This document shows, in pieces, positions 1 to 8,015 of a stretch of DNA of 64,000 nucleotides (position 1 is the stretch's first letter; every line of letters starts with the position of its first letter). The position numbers and the translations under genes were made by a program. The DNA lies in contig NZ_MCAS01000025.1 in the NCBI RefSeq assembly GCF_003610895.1, positions 1 to 64,000 on the forward strand, given 5' to 3'. A model generated the notes under the pieces. That model searched no databases and was not told the DNA's origin. It was given only the letters and a program-made list of their open reading frames with translations. Origin of the DNA: Paraburkholderia fungorum (lineage in GTDB: Bacteria; Pseudomonadota; Gammaproteobacteria; Burkholderiales; Burkholderiaceae).

Positions 1-728
1 GCCAGCAGATCGCCTTCCCAATGCCCGGGCACCGCGCGGTCTTCCACTTCGGCCGGTCTTTCGCTGATCGACACGGCCCCGATTATCCTGCCCCTGTTCT
101 GCCCGCTTGCCGAGGCGCTCTTCGCCTGACGCATCGTACGATTGGTACGAAGATGCTCGACGAGTTCCTTTTTAAGGACCCCGCGTGCCTGGATGAACAG
201 GCTCCGGTAGATCGTCTCGTGTGATATCTGCATGTCCTTGTTGACCCGGAACTCGCGCCTGAGCCATCCCGCTATCTGTACAGGGGCCCATTTTAATTTG
301 AGTCTGGCCGCCACCAGCCGGCGCAGCCGCGCATTGCCTGACAACGCACACACCTTGGGCCGCCGTGCACGCTCCCAGGCGTTCACATCGGCCTCGTGCG
401 CCCGATATCGGTGGCTGCCGCCATTACGCGAAATCTCCCGGCTGATGGTCGATTTCGAGCGCCCCAGTTGCAACGCAATCTCGCCCATCGTACCGCCTGC
501 GACAAGGCCCCGCGATATCTCCTCGCGTTCGGCCAGCGTCAGTGCCCGTGCAGATCGTGTGCGCACGGGCGGGGAAAATCCGCCGTTCCTGTTCACAACG
601 TGATAAACGGCACTCGGCTGGCGCTCGAGCATCCGCGCGATTTCACTCAGCGACTCGCCCTCGCGCCACAGCTTCCAGATTTCCGCCTTCTGTGCGGTGT
701 TCAACCACGGTCTTCTTTGTCGTCCCAT
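1..728 (-). CDS. IS30-family transposase, C-terminal part outside the window
   Basis: Translating the minus strand from the ATG at 726-728 gives 242 uninterrupted codons that run off the left edge. The order is that of IS30 transposases. An N-terminal HTH_38-type region begins MGRQRRPWLNTAQKAEIWKL. A second helix-turn-helix carries LGRSKSTISREISRNG (about residues 90-105). The linker includes SHETIYRSLFIQARG, and the catalytic domain opens with VPGHWEGDLL, whose Asp is the first acidic residue of the DDE triad. The other two catalytic residues lie outside the window, so intactness cannot be judged. No frameshift or stop is seen in the visible part. The family cuts and joins DNA at the element ends. 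The family call is firm; the exact element is not identified. Confidence 0.93.
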   Translation of the reverse strand, partial: MGRQRRPWLNTAQKAEIWKLWREGESLSEIARMLERQPSAVYHVVNRNGGFSPPVRTRSARALTLAEREEISRGLVAGGTMGEIALQLGRSKSTISREISRNGGSHRYRAHEADVNAWERARRPKVCALSGNARLRRLVAARLKLKWAPVQIAGWLRREFRVNKDMQISHETIYRSLFIQARGVLKKELVEHLRTNRTMRQAKSASASGQNRGRIIGAVSISERPAEVEDRAVPGHWEGDLL

Positions 729-785
729 CGTGCTCCACTCTCCATTTCCCTATTGGAACAGAGGTGTTGCAACGACCGGTTGAAT
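1..785 (-). mobile_element. IS30-type insertion sequence, transposase 5' end of the element
   Basis: The element holds the transposase above. On the minus strand the candidate terminal repeat reads ATTCAACCGGTCGTTGCAAC (positions 766-785), which has the look of IS30-type ends. Beyond it a dispersed genomic repeat (791 onward) begins at once. The opposite end is outside the window, so neither the inverted-repeat match nor a target duplication can be checked. The boundary near 785 is an estimate. Confidence 0.6.
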
Positions 786-790
786 CCGCC

Positions 791-945
791 GCCGCTTTCT
801 TTGCTTATCTTTCTTTGCGGCGGCAAAGAAAGTAAGTGCCGCCCCGCACAGGGGCAACACTAATAGACCATTAAGAAATCAAGGAAAGGCCAAAGAAGCC
901 AGAACAAGGAAAGGCCAAAACCACAAAAGCACAGCCAAACCGCGC
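791..945 (+). repeat. Dispersed intergenic repeat, copy 1
   Basis: From GCCGCTTTCTTTGC onward this segment matches the two repeat arms at 46293-46483 and 46817-47055. It contains a perfect hairpin (CTTTCTTTGC, four-base loop, GCAAAGAAAG), then a second one (GCCCC-GCACA-GGGGC), then an A-rich tail with AAATCAAGGAAAGGCCAA. The tail resembles copy 3 closely to about 945. The whole gap 786-1020 between the insertion sequence and cca is this repeat plus A/C-rich sequence; I see no gene in it. Confidence 0.85.
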
Positions 946-1020
946 GGAGCAAACAAACAGATCAAGAAAAGGCCAACATCGTAAAACCACACCCAAAGCG
1001 CCGCGCAGGCAAAACCCCCC

Positions 1021-2253
1021 TCACCCAACAACAACCTCAACAGCGCGAACGCGCTCCCGATGCACCGCATCCTTAATCCCACCAGGCGAGTCAGCAAGCC
1101 GCTTAGCCACTGCCCCAGCATCAACTCCCCGCGCAGCAACAAGCGCAACCCGCAGCCGCTCAGCCTGCGGATACTCCCGCATCTCAAACCCAAGCCGCCC
1201 GCGTGCATCCGCCTCGCAAGCCTGCAAGGCTTCAGCAAACCGTGCCGGTTTCCGGATAGCATCGCTGCGCTCGAGCAACCTCACCAGCGCGGCCGCGCCC
1301 ATCTCCATCACGCGATGAATATTCCCATGTTCCCGCGCCACCAGCACCGCCAGATCGCGGCATTCATTCGGTACCCGCAGCCGCTCGCATAACGGTTTCA
1401 GCAAATCCACGCTGCGCCCCTCGTGCCCGATATGGCGTGGCAATACGTCCTCGGGCGTCGTTGCTTTGCCCAGGTCATGCGTGAGCGCCGCGAACCGTAC
1501 CGGCAACGCATACCCCTGCTGCGCGGCATGGTCGACCACCATCATCACATGCACGCCCGTATCCACTTCGGGGTGATAGTCCGCCCGTTGCGGCACGCCG
1601 AACAGCGCATCGATCTCCGGGAGGATTCGCGCCAGCGCGCCACATTCCCGCAGCACCTCGAACATCCGCGATGGCTTCTTCTCCATCAACCCGCGTGACA
1701 CCTCCTGCCACACGCGCTCCGCCACCAGCGCGTCCACCTCACCGTCGCTCACCATCGCGCGCATCAGCGCCATCGTCTCCGGCGCCACCGTGAAATCGAC
1801 GAAGCGCGCCGCGAACCGCGCAATCCGCAGAATCCGCACGGGGTCTTCAAGAAACGCACCGCTGACGTGACGAAACAGCCGCGCCTGCAAATCGCCCCGG
1901 CCGTTGAACGGGTCGATCACCGGCCCAGTCAGTTCGCCGTCCGGGCGCATTTCGCGCGCCATTGCATTGATCGTCAGATCGCGGCGAGCCAGATCCTCTT
2001 CGAGCGTGACGTCCGGCGCGTAGAAGAACTGAAAACCGTGATAGCCCGCCGCAGTCTTGCGCTCGGTGCGTGCGAGCGCATATTCCTCGTGCGTTTTCGG
2101 GTGCAGGAATACCGGGAAATCCTTGCCCACCGGACGGTAGCCCTGCGCCACCATCTGCTCCGGGGTCGCGCCGACCACCACGTAATCGCGGTCCTGCACC
2201 GGCACGCCCAGTAACTCGTCGCGAATCGCGCCGCCGACCGCGTAAATGTTCAT
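1021..2253 (-). CDS. cca: Multifunctional CCA tRNA nucleotidyltransferase / phosphohydrolase
   Basis: The protein (410 aa) adds or repairs the 3'-terminal CCA of tRNAs. It starts MNIYAVGGAIRDELLG, the class II nucleotidyltransferase GG-x2-RD signature, followed by the metal-binding pair in QDRDYVVVG. A basic segment ARIARFAARF follows the head domain. The C-terminal half holds an HD phosphohydrolase motif (LTHDLGKATTPED), as in the bacterial multifunctional form, and the length fits that form. An in-frame ATG two codons upstream (2259) is possible. I chose 2253 because it makes a 4-base ATGA overlap with the stop of the upstream glutathione transferase gene, implying translational coupling. 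Confidence 0.95.
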   Translation of the reverse strand: MNIYAVGGAIRDELLGVPVQDRDYVVVGATPEQMVAQGYRPVGKDFPVFLHPKTHEEYALARTERKTAAGYHGFQFFYAPDVTLEEDLARRDLTINAMAREMRPDGELTGPVIDPFNGRGDLQARLFRHVSGAFLEDPVRILRIARFAARFVDFTVAPETMALMRAMVSDGEVDALVAERVWQEVSRGLMEKKPSRMFEVLRECGALARILPEIDALFGVPQRADYHPEVDTGVHVMMVVDHAAQQGYALPVRFAALTHDLGKATTPEDVLPRHIGHEGRSVDLLKPLCERLRVPNECRDLAVLVAREHGNIHRVMEMGAAALVRLLERSDAIRKPARFAEALQACEADARGRLGFEMREYPQAERLRVALVAARGVDAGAVAKRLADSPGGIKDAVHRERVRAVEVVVG

Positions 2254-2903
2254 GGACATTCGTCTTGATAGGGAATCGTGTGCGTTTCGCGAAGCGCGTC
2301 GTCAATCCAGGCCTTCACGGCCGGCAGCGCCGTCACGCGACGAACATAAGCCGCCGCGGCTTCGGACAAGCCGGGCTGCCATGTGTTGAAACGCATCACC
2401 ACCGGCGCGTACATCGCGTCGGCAATGCTGAACTCACCGAACAGGAACGGGCCGCCGTAGGTCTCGAGGCAATGGCTCCAGAGCGCGTCAATACGCGCGA
2501 TGTCGGCAAGCGCGCCCGGCGTGCCGTTCTTGCCGGGAAACGACGCGCGAATATTCATCCACATGTTCGAGCGCAATTCGCCAAAGCCCGAGTGCATCTC
2601 GGCGCTCACGCTGCGCGCGTGGCTACGGGCTGCCGCGTCACGTGGCCACAATGCATGCTGCGTGAAGCGCTCAGCCAGCGTCTCGGCGATCGCCAGCGTA
2701 TCCCACGTGGCCGATCCGTCTTCGCCGATCAAACACGGTAACTTGCCCGGCCCTGTCGGCGCATAAGCAAGAATCGCGGACTTCGTGCCGGGTTCATTCA
2801 GATGAATCAGCACCTCCTCAAACGGGATGCCGAAATGCTTGAACAGCAGCCACGGACGCATCGACCACGACGAATAGTTCTTGTCACCGATAAGCAGCTT
2901 CAT
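2250..2903 (-). CDS. Glutathione S-transferase family protein
   Basis: The 217-residue protein starts MKLLIGDKNYSSWSMRPWLL, a thioredoxin-fold GST N-terminus in which the Ser of YSSWSMRPW is in the usual place to activate glutathione. Next come the conserved Pro of GPGKLPCLI and the glutathione-contacting segment near WDTLAIAETLAE. The C-terminal helical domain contains FLFGEFSIADAMYAPVVMRF, with the N-capping Asp typical of GSTs. The substrate cannot be deduced. It lies between the NDUFA9-like gene (35 bases upstream) and cca (4-base overlap), so the three are probably co-transcribed. A longer frame to 2942 exists but lacks family character before MKLLIG. Confidence 0.9.
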   Translation of the reverse strand: MKLLIGDKNYSSWSMRPWLLFKHFGIPFEEVLIHLNEPGTKSAILAYAPTGPGKLPCLIGEDGSATWDTLAIAETLAERFTQHALWPRDAAARSHARSVSAEMHSGFGELRSNMWMNIRASFPGKNGTPGALADIARIDALWSHCLETYGGPFLFGEFSIADAMYAPVVMRFNTWQPGLSEAAAAYVRRVTALPAVKAWIDDALRETHTIPYQDECP

Positions 2904-2938
2904 GCTCTGTCTTTGTATAAGTGGGTAGATAAAATGAT

Positions 2939-3892
2939 TCAACGCCCCGCGCCGGCGCGAAACGTATCGAAGCGCGAGCGCGTCGACGCACCGGTCAGAT
3001 ACACGGGCGCGATGGTTTCGATGCTGACGGGCTCGATGCCGAGTTCAGGCGCAAGCGGTCCGCTCAGCACGTTGTCGACTTTCATCGAATCGAGATTGTC
3101 GCGCGAAATCACCGGTTCCCCAGGCGCCATTTCGAACGTCAATGCCTGCAGGCGCGCCAACGCTTCCGGCAGGCGAATAATCCGCGCTTTCCGGCCAATC
3201 ACATTGCCGCAATACTCGACGAGGTCTTCGAGGGTATAGACAGTCGGCCCGCCCAGTTCGTAAGTATGGCCGCTCGCGGCATCGAGATCGAGCACGTTGC
3301 AGATCGCTTTCGCCACGTCGCCGACATACACCGGCTGGAATTTCGCGTCCGGCATGGCAAGCGGGATCGCCGGGAACATCCGCTGCAGGAAAGCGAACTT
3401 GTTGAGAAGCTGGTCTTCGGGGCCGAACACCACGGACGGCCGGAAAATCGTCCACGCCAGATTCGCCGCGTGCACAGCCTTTTCGCCGTCGCCCTTGGAG
3501 CGCGAGTACATGCTCGGCCCGTTCGTGTCGGCGCCGAGTGCGCTGATATGAATCAAACGATGCACGCCCTTGCCTTCGCAAGCCGCCACGATCCGGGTCG
3601 GCAATTCGACGTGCATGCGCGCGAACTCCGGGCCATAAGGCTTGCCGCGTTTGCCATGCAACGTGGCAACGAGATTGACGACGCAATCGGCACCCTCGAC
3701 GAAACGCGCGAGCTGCACCGGATCGAACACGTCGGCTTCGATGACGTCGATGGGCAGCAGGGTGAGATGGCGGGCGTTGTAGCGGCGCCGCGTGGCAATG
3801 CGCACGTCTTTGCCCATTTCGACGAGCGCGTTGACGAGATAGCTGCCGATAAAACCGGAACCGCCGATGATCGCAATGGCTTGGTGTCGCAT
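2939..3892 (-). CDS. NDUFA9-like NAD(P)-binding protein (atypical SDR)
   Basis: The 317-residue protein opens with AIAIIGGSGFIGSYLV, the glycine-rich Rossmann motif of extended or atypical short-chain dehydrogenases. IATRRRYNARHLTLLP follows the second strand and suggests NADP binding by its arginines. Further motifs are VVNLVATLHGK, LIHISALGAD and MYSRSKGDGEKAV; the Tyr-x3-Lys pair is replaced by YSRSK. FRPSVVFGPEDQLLNKFA is typical of the complex I NDUFA9 relatives found in many proteobacteria. The bacterial role is unclear; quinone or lipid-linked reductase functions have been proposed for relatives. It is upstream of the GST and cca in the same direction. Confidence 0.85.
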   Translation of the reverse strand: MRHQAIAIIGGSGFIGSYLVNALVEMGKDVRIATRRRYNARHLTLLPIDVIEADVFDPVQLARFVEGADCVVNLVATLHGKRGKPYGPEFARMHVELPTRIVAACEGKGVHRLIHISALGADTNGPSMYSRSKGDGEKAVHAANLAWTIFRPSVVFGPEDQLLNKFAFLQRMFPAIPLAMPDAKFQPVYVGDVAKAICNVLDLDAASGHTYELGGPTVYTLEDLVEYCGNVIGRKARIIRLPEALARLQALTFEMAPGEPVISRDNLDSMKVDNVLSGPLAPELGIEPVSIETIAPVYLTGASTRSRFDTFRAGAGR

Positions 3893-3973
3893 TTTCGACT
3901 CCCAGGTGGAAGCCGCGGCAACGGCTGGCGTGACGCACCGCCGCGTCGGAGTGACGCGGCGGCGGCCCGGCGC

Positions 3974-5941
3974 TTACGGTGCGATATAACCCAGACGCGC
4001 CTTCAGCGATTGCGGACGGCCTTCGAACAATGCCGCGTAGTAGACCGTGTTGGACAACACATTCTTCACGTAGTCGCGCGTTTCCTGGAACGGAATCGCT
4101 TCGGCAAAGATCGCGCCTTCAACCGGACGCTGCAACGATTGCCGCCAGTTGCGCGGGCGGCCGGGACCGGCGTTATAACCGGCGGTGGCCAGCACGGCGG
4201 ACCCGTCGAACTGATTGTAGATCATCGACAAATAGTTCGTGCCGAGCAGGATGTTGGTGTTGATGTCATTCATCTGCTCACGCGAAATCGGGCCGAGGCC
4301 GATTTTCTTCGCCACCAGTTGCGCGGTGCCCGGCATCAACTGCATCAGACCGCTCGCGCCGACTTCCGAACGCGCGTTCATGATGAAGCGCGATTCCTGG
4401 CGAATCAGCCCATATGCCCATTCGACGTCGAGCCCATTCGACTGCGCGTCGCGCTCCACGATGTCCTTGAACGGCGACAGATAGCGCAGCGAGAAATCAT
4501 GCTCGCTCTTCGTGCGGTCGGCCGTGTTGACCGTGCGGTCATACAACTGGATACGGCGCGCGTATTCGGCCACGGCGAGCAGTTGCCGGTCGCTCATGTT
4601 GCGCAGCGGCCAGTTCCATTCGCGATTGCCTTCGAGCCGCAGATTCAGCGCATAGAACCGCTGCGCCAGATCGAAGCCCGGCGTGTTGCCGGCCTGCTGG
4701 ATTTCGGCGTCGCTCACCGTGGTTTTCGGCGGCACGGTGATCTTCTGACCGAGCTCTTCGGAAGCCAGCTGGCCATAGAAGTTGAAGCCCTGCGAGATCG
4801 ACTCGAATTCCTGATTGGCGGTGGCGGTGTCGCCGGCCTGCTTGAGCGCGCGGGCATGCCAGTACACCCACGACGGCTGGTTGCGCAGCCCTGCCGGCAT
4901 CTGTTCGATCGACCAGCGCACCATCGTCCAGTCGCCCGCGAGCAGTGCTGTGCGGGTGCGCCATTCGTAAGCAGGGGTCGACAGCGGCGCATTCACCGAA
5001 AGCCGGTACCAGTCGACCGCGCTCGGCATCTGCTTGACCGCGGCCTGATAGGCAATCGTGCCCCAGCCGATGGCCCGCTCGGGCGAACTCAGCGACGGCG
5101 CCACCGAGGCGAACGTGGCCGCGGCCATGGCCGGGTCGTTGCGCGCCATGCGCGTGATCGCGAGCAGCGCGAGTTGATGCGACTGCGTATCCGGACCGAC
5201 ACCGCGTGCCAGCAGCAACGGCGGCGTACTCGTGGCCTGGCCGAACAGCACCGGATCGGGCGGCTGGTTGCTGAGCGCATCGACGAGCTTGCTGCCGGTG
5301 CTGGTGTAGTTCTGCTCGTACGCGAGACGGATCTGTTGCCACACGTCGTCGGAGCTGAATTGCTGGTTGACTGCCAGCGCGGTAACCAGATCGACGCAGC
5401 CGTCGCCGTACCATTTCGGATCGACCAGCAGCGCACGCGCCGCGTCGGCAACGTTCTCGCCACGCGCGGCACGCGATTCGAGCGCGTAGCACTTCACCTG
5501 CGTATCGTCGTTCAGCACGAAGCGCGCGTATTGCTGATCGAAATTACGCCAGTCATGACGCGCGCCGAGCACCGTAAGGTAGTCGTTGCGCAAGCGGTCG
5601 GCAATGGCCTGGCCGTCGTATCTCTGCAGGAACGACAGCACCGGCGCATCTGGCGCGTCGATGCGCGCATGGCCGCTGGAATCGAACAACTGCGGTTTGA
5701 TCTGGAAGTACTCCAGATACGCAGGCGCCGGATAGTTCGGGATCATGCTCGCCAGTTGCGCTGCACGCGCCGCATCATTATTGCGGGCGGCTTCGCGAAG
5801 CTGGACGAAGGTCTGGTCGTCGTTCGTGAGTTGCGAAAGGGGAATGGGCTTGACGGCGGCGGCCGTGCTGCACGCGACGAGTGCCGCAGCGGCAAGCGCC
5901 AGACCGGCCGCGCGATATACTCGATAGAGGCGTTTTGACAT
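3974..5941 (-). CDS. slt: Soluble-type lytic murein transglycosylase (Slt70-like lipoprotein)
   Basis: The 655-residue protein cleaves peptidoglycan glycan strands to 1,6-anhydro-muropeptides in the periplasm. The start MSKRLYRVYRAAGL is followed by a hydrophobic segment ending in the lipobox LVAC, so it is probably a lipoprotein. A long all-alpha superhelical region fills most of the chain. The C-terminal SLT domain shows GLIRQESRF with catalytic Glu at about residue 516, then GASGLMQLMPGTA and ATAGYNAGPGRPRNW, all hallmark motifs. A longer frame reaches 6097 but precedes the signal peptide. It is divergent from the folate gene, whose start is only 20 bases away, so the two promoters must overlap the coding ends. 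Confidence 0.94.
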   Translation of the reverse strand: MSKRLYRVYRAAGLALAAAALVACSTAAAVKPIPLSQLTNDDQTFVQLREAARNNDAARAAQLASMIPNYPAPAYLEYFQIKPQLFDSSGHARIDAPDAPVLSFLQRYDGQAIADRLRNDYLTVLGARHDWRNFDQQYARFVLNDDTQVKCYALESRAARGENVADAARALLVDPKWYGDGCVDLVTALAVNQQFSSDDVWQQIRLAYEQNYTSTGSKLVDALSNQPPDPVLFGQATSTPPLLLARGVGPDTQSHQLALLAITRMARNDPAMAAATFASVAPSLSSPERAIGWGTIAYQAAVKQMPSAVDWYRLSVNAPLSTPAYEWRTRTALLAGDWTMVRWSIEQMPAGLRNQPSWVYWHARALKQAGDTATANQEFESISQGFNFYGQLASEELGQKITVPPKTTVSDAEIQQAGNTPGFDLAQRFYALNLRLEGNREWNWPLRNMSDRQLLAVAEYARRIQLYDRTVNTADRTKSEHDFSLRYLSPFKDIVERDAQSNGLDVEWAYGLIRQESRFIMNARSEVGASGLMQLMPGTAQLVAKKIGLGPISREQMNDINTNILLGTNYLSMIYNQFDGSAVLATAGYNAGPGRPRNWRQSLQRPVEGAIFAEAIPFQETRDYVKNVLSNTVYYAALFEGRPQSLKARLGYIAP

Positions 5942-5961
5942 CGTTGTTTCTGGAGCGCGAA

Positions 5962-6561
5962 TTGAACCCAAGCATAGCATGCAACCCTGTCGCGGAATCG
6001 AAAAAGGCGCTGCGTCGAATGCTATTGGAAGCAAGGCTACAAGCGGCTTCCGAGCCGGCACGCCATGCCGCGCTCGGGCGCCACGTTCTCGACGCATTGA
6101 AGCGCTACGGCGTGAGCAGCGCCGGGTTCTACTGGCCGCTCACGGGCGAGTTCGACGCACGCGCCGCGATCGCGGTCTGGCTCGCGGCAGACGCGCAACG
6201 CGAGGCGAGCCTGCCGGTCGTCAAGGAACGTGGCGCGCCGCTCGAATTTCACGCATGGGCGCCGGATATGCCAATGAAGATCGGTCATCACAAGATTGCC
6301 GAGCCCACTTCGGGGCGCGTCGTCATTCCCGAGCTGTTGTTCGTGCCGTGCGTCGGCTTCGACGCCGACGGCTACCGGCTCGGCTATGGCGGCGGCTACT
6401 ACGATCGCACGCTCGCCAGCTGGCCGGGCGCGACGAAACCGGTCACGGTCGGCATCGCCTATGAAGCGTGCCGGACCGACGCGCTGCAGCGCGAGGCCCA
6501 CGACATCCCACTCGATCTGATCGTGACGGAGGCCGGCTGCTATCCCCACCCAGCGGATTAA
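5962..6561 (+). CDS. 5-formyltetrahydrofolate cyclo-ligase
   Basis: The enzyme converts 5-formyl-THF to 5,10-methenyl-THF with ATP and belongs to the 5-FCL (YgfA) family. The conserved core FVPCVGFDADGYRLGYGGGY followed by YDR lies at about residues 127-149, and the N-terminus has the basic KKALRRMLLEAR helix expected. No ATG fits the family start. I chose the TTG at 5962 (protein MNPSIACNP, 199 aa) because GGAG sits 6 bases upstream. A GTG at 5881 would overlap the start of the divergent slt gene by 61 bases and is unlikely. Folate one-carbon metabolism links it loosely to metF further on. Confidence 0.9.
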   Translation: MNPSIACNPVAESKKALRRMLLEARLQAASEPARHAALGRHVLDALKRYGVSSAGFYWPLTGEFDARAAIAVWLAADAQREASLPVVKERGAPLEFHAWAPDMPMKIGHHKIAEPTSGRVVIPELLFVPCVGFDADGYRLGYGGGYYDRTLASWPGATKPVTVGIAYEACRTDALQREAHDIPLDLIVTEAGCYPHPAD

Positions 6562-6642
6562 GCGTTTGACGAGCGCCGTGCGGCGCGCGCCCTTCAGCGC
6601 GCCCTGCGCGCGCCCCTCCCCCAGCGCCGCGGCCGCGCCCCG

Positions 6643-7155
6643 TTATAAAGACGCCGCCGCCCGCGCGGCCGTGTCATACAGTCCCGACGCATTGCGCATC
6701 AGTTGTGCCGCCTCGCCGATCTGCTCGTTAGTCAGACCGCTCTCCTTCAGCGTCGAAATCAGGCAACTCTCGCGCACTTCGCGGTACCTCAGGCAGAGTT
6801 CGCGGCCCGCATCGGTGGCCGAGAAGAACACTTCCTTGCCGGTCTTTTCGCTTTTTACATACCCTCTAGCTACGAGCTTCTTCAACGCATAGGTGGCGAC
6901 GTGGGTGTCTTCGATGTTCAGCACGAAGCAGATGTCGGCCAGTTTCTTGCGCCGTTCGCGATGGCTGACGTGGTGCAGCAACGAGACTTCGATCGCGGTC
7001 ATGTCCTTCTCGCCCGCGGCCGACATGCAGCGCACCATCCACCGGTTGAATGCGTTGCCAGCCATGATGAGTGCGTACTCCAGCTCGGACAGCTCCGCGC
7101 TTGTGTCAGACACGAGATGTTCCGAGGAGACGATCTTGGTGGGGTGGCGCGACAT
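6643..7155 (-). CDS. MarR-like winged-helix transcriptional regulator
   Basis: The 170-residue protein has a central winged-helix region: MTAIEVSLLHHVSHRERRKK, LADICFVLNIEDTHVATYAL, then KKLVARGYVKSEKTGKEVFF as recognition helix plus wing. This is the pattern of predicted MarR-type HTH proteins (COG5631-like). No ligand can be inferred. The start MSRHPTKIVSS at 7155 matches domain length; a longer frame to 7281 would run through the presumed promoter region. It is divergent from pxpBCA, so it is a candidate regulator of 5-oxoproline use, but this is only positional. Confidence 0.8.
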   Translation of the reverse strand: MSRHPTKIVSSEHLVSDTSAELSELEYALIMAGNAFNRWMVRCMSAAGEKDMTAIEVSLLHHVSHRERRKKLADICFVLNIEDTHVATYALKKLVARGYVKSEKTGKEVFFSATDAGRELCLRYREVRESCLISTLKESGLTNEQIGEAAQLMRNASGLYDTAARAAASL

Positions 7156-7240
7156 GTGAAATTTCTCGAGAAACACGATGGGAAGGTGTCGGGAGTGTAC
7201 GACGAGCAGCCCCTTCCCGGGAGCCTGGCGAAAACGCTTA

Positions 7241-7270
7241 TTGAGAATTTGTCGATATTTTATTGATAAT
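7241..7270 (+). promoter_or_regulatory. Candidate sigma-70 promoter and repeat operator for pxpBCA
   Basis: TTGAGA (7241-7246), a 17-base spacer, then TGATAA (7264-7269). The hexamer TATTGA occurs at 7240-7245 and 7261-7266, exactly 21 bases apart, i.e. two helical turns on the same DNA face, which suits a dimeric regulator. The rest of the 206-base divergent gap also holds a perfect 8-bp stem (CGGACCCC 7288-7295 with GGGGTCCG 7314-7321) that would lie in the pxpB leader. Confidence 0.5.
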
Positions 7271-7361
7271 GTACGCTCCAAACATCGCGGACCCCGTGCC
7301 GACTGAAACTCATGGGGTCCGATATGCTCGACAATTCCGACTCGACCAGGGCCACTAAGCG

Positions 7362-8015
7362 ATGAGCCAACCCAGAATCTTTCCGTTCGGTGATGCCGCG
7401 CTAGTCTGCGAGGCGCCGCCGCCAGCCACGCTGGAATGCCAGCGGCGCGTGTGGGCGACCGCCGAAGCCGCGCGCGACTGGCCGCATGTGCTGGAGGTCG
7501 TCCCAGGCATGAACAATCTCACGCTCGTGTTCGATTCGCTCGAAGCCGATCGCGACGCGCTGGTGAACCATCTGCAAGCGGCCTGGGACGCGGTGAGCGA
7601 CGCGCCCGCAACCGGCCGCGAAGTTGAAATCCCGGTGCAATACGGCGGCGAATTCGGACCGGACCTGAAAACGGTCGCCGATCACACCGGCCTGAGCGTG
7701 CGCGAGGTCGTGCAACGCCATTCGGCGGGCGAATACGTGGTGTTTTTCCTCGGTTTCCAACCGGGCTTCGCCTATATGGGCGGGCTCGACGAAACGCTGC
7801 ACACGCCGCGCCGCTCATCGCCGCGGCTGGAAGTGCCGGCTGGTTCGGTAGGTATTGGCGGTGAGCAGACCGGCATCTATCCGGCCACCTCCCCCGGCGG
7901 CTGGCAGTTGATCGGCCGCACCGAACTGCCGCTGTTCGATCCGGCGCGGCGCCCGCCCACGCTGCTGCAACCGGGCGACCGGGTGCGCTTCACCATTGCG
8001 GGGATACACGCATGA
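7362..8015 (+). CDS. pxpB: 5-oxoprolinase subunit PxpB
   Basis: One of three subunits of the ATP-dependent 5-oxoprolinase that opens 5-oxoproline (pyroglutamate) to glutamate. The 217-residue sequence is a KipI / carboxyltransferase domain 1 protein: MSQPRIFPFGDAALVCE at the start, FFLGFQPGFAYMGGLDE in the middle, then LEVPAGSVGIGGEQTGIYP and SPGGWQLIGRTELPLFD. All are family signatures. Its stop overlaps the pxpC start by 4 bases (ATGA), so the two are coupled and probably made in equal amounts. The Shine-Dalgarno region is weak (CCAGGG about 10 bases upstream). Confidence 0.95.
   Translation: MSQPRIFPFGDAALVCEAPPPATLECQRRVWATAEAARDWPHVLEVVPGMNNLTLVFDSLEADRDALVNHLQAAWDAVSDAPATGREVEIPVQYGGEFGPDLKTVADHTGLSVREVVQRHSAGEYVVFFLGFQPGFAYMGGLDETLHTPRRSSPRLEVPAGSVGIGGEQTGIYPATSPGGWQLIGRTELPLFDPARRPPTLLQPGDRVRFTIAGIHA

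Noticed and set aside
3266..5938. Very long open frame (890 codons) on the plus strand
   Set aside because: It lies antisense to the NDUFA9-like gene and slt, both with strong family motifs. Its translation is Arg/His/Val/Gln-rich without domain motifs, a by-product of high GC in the third position.
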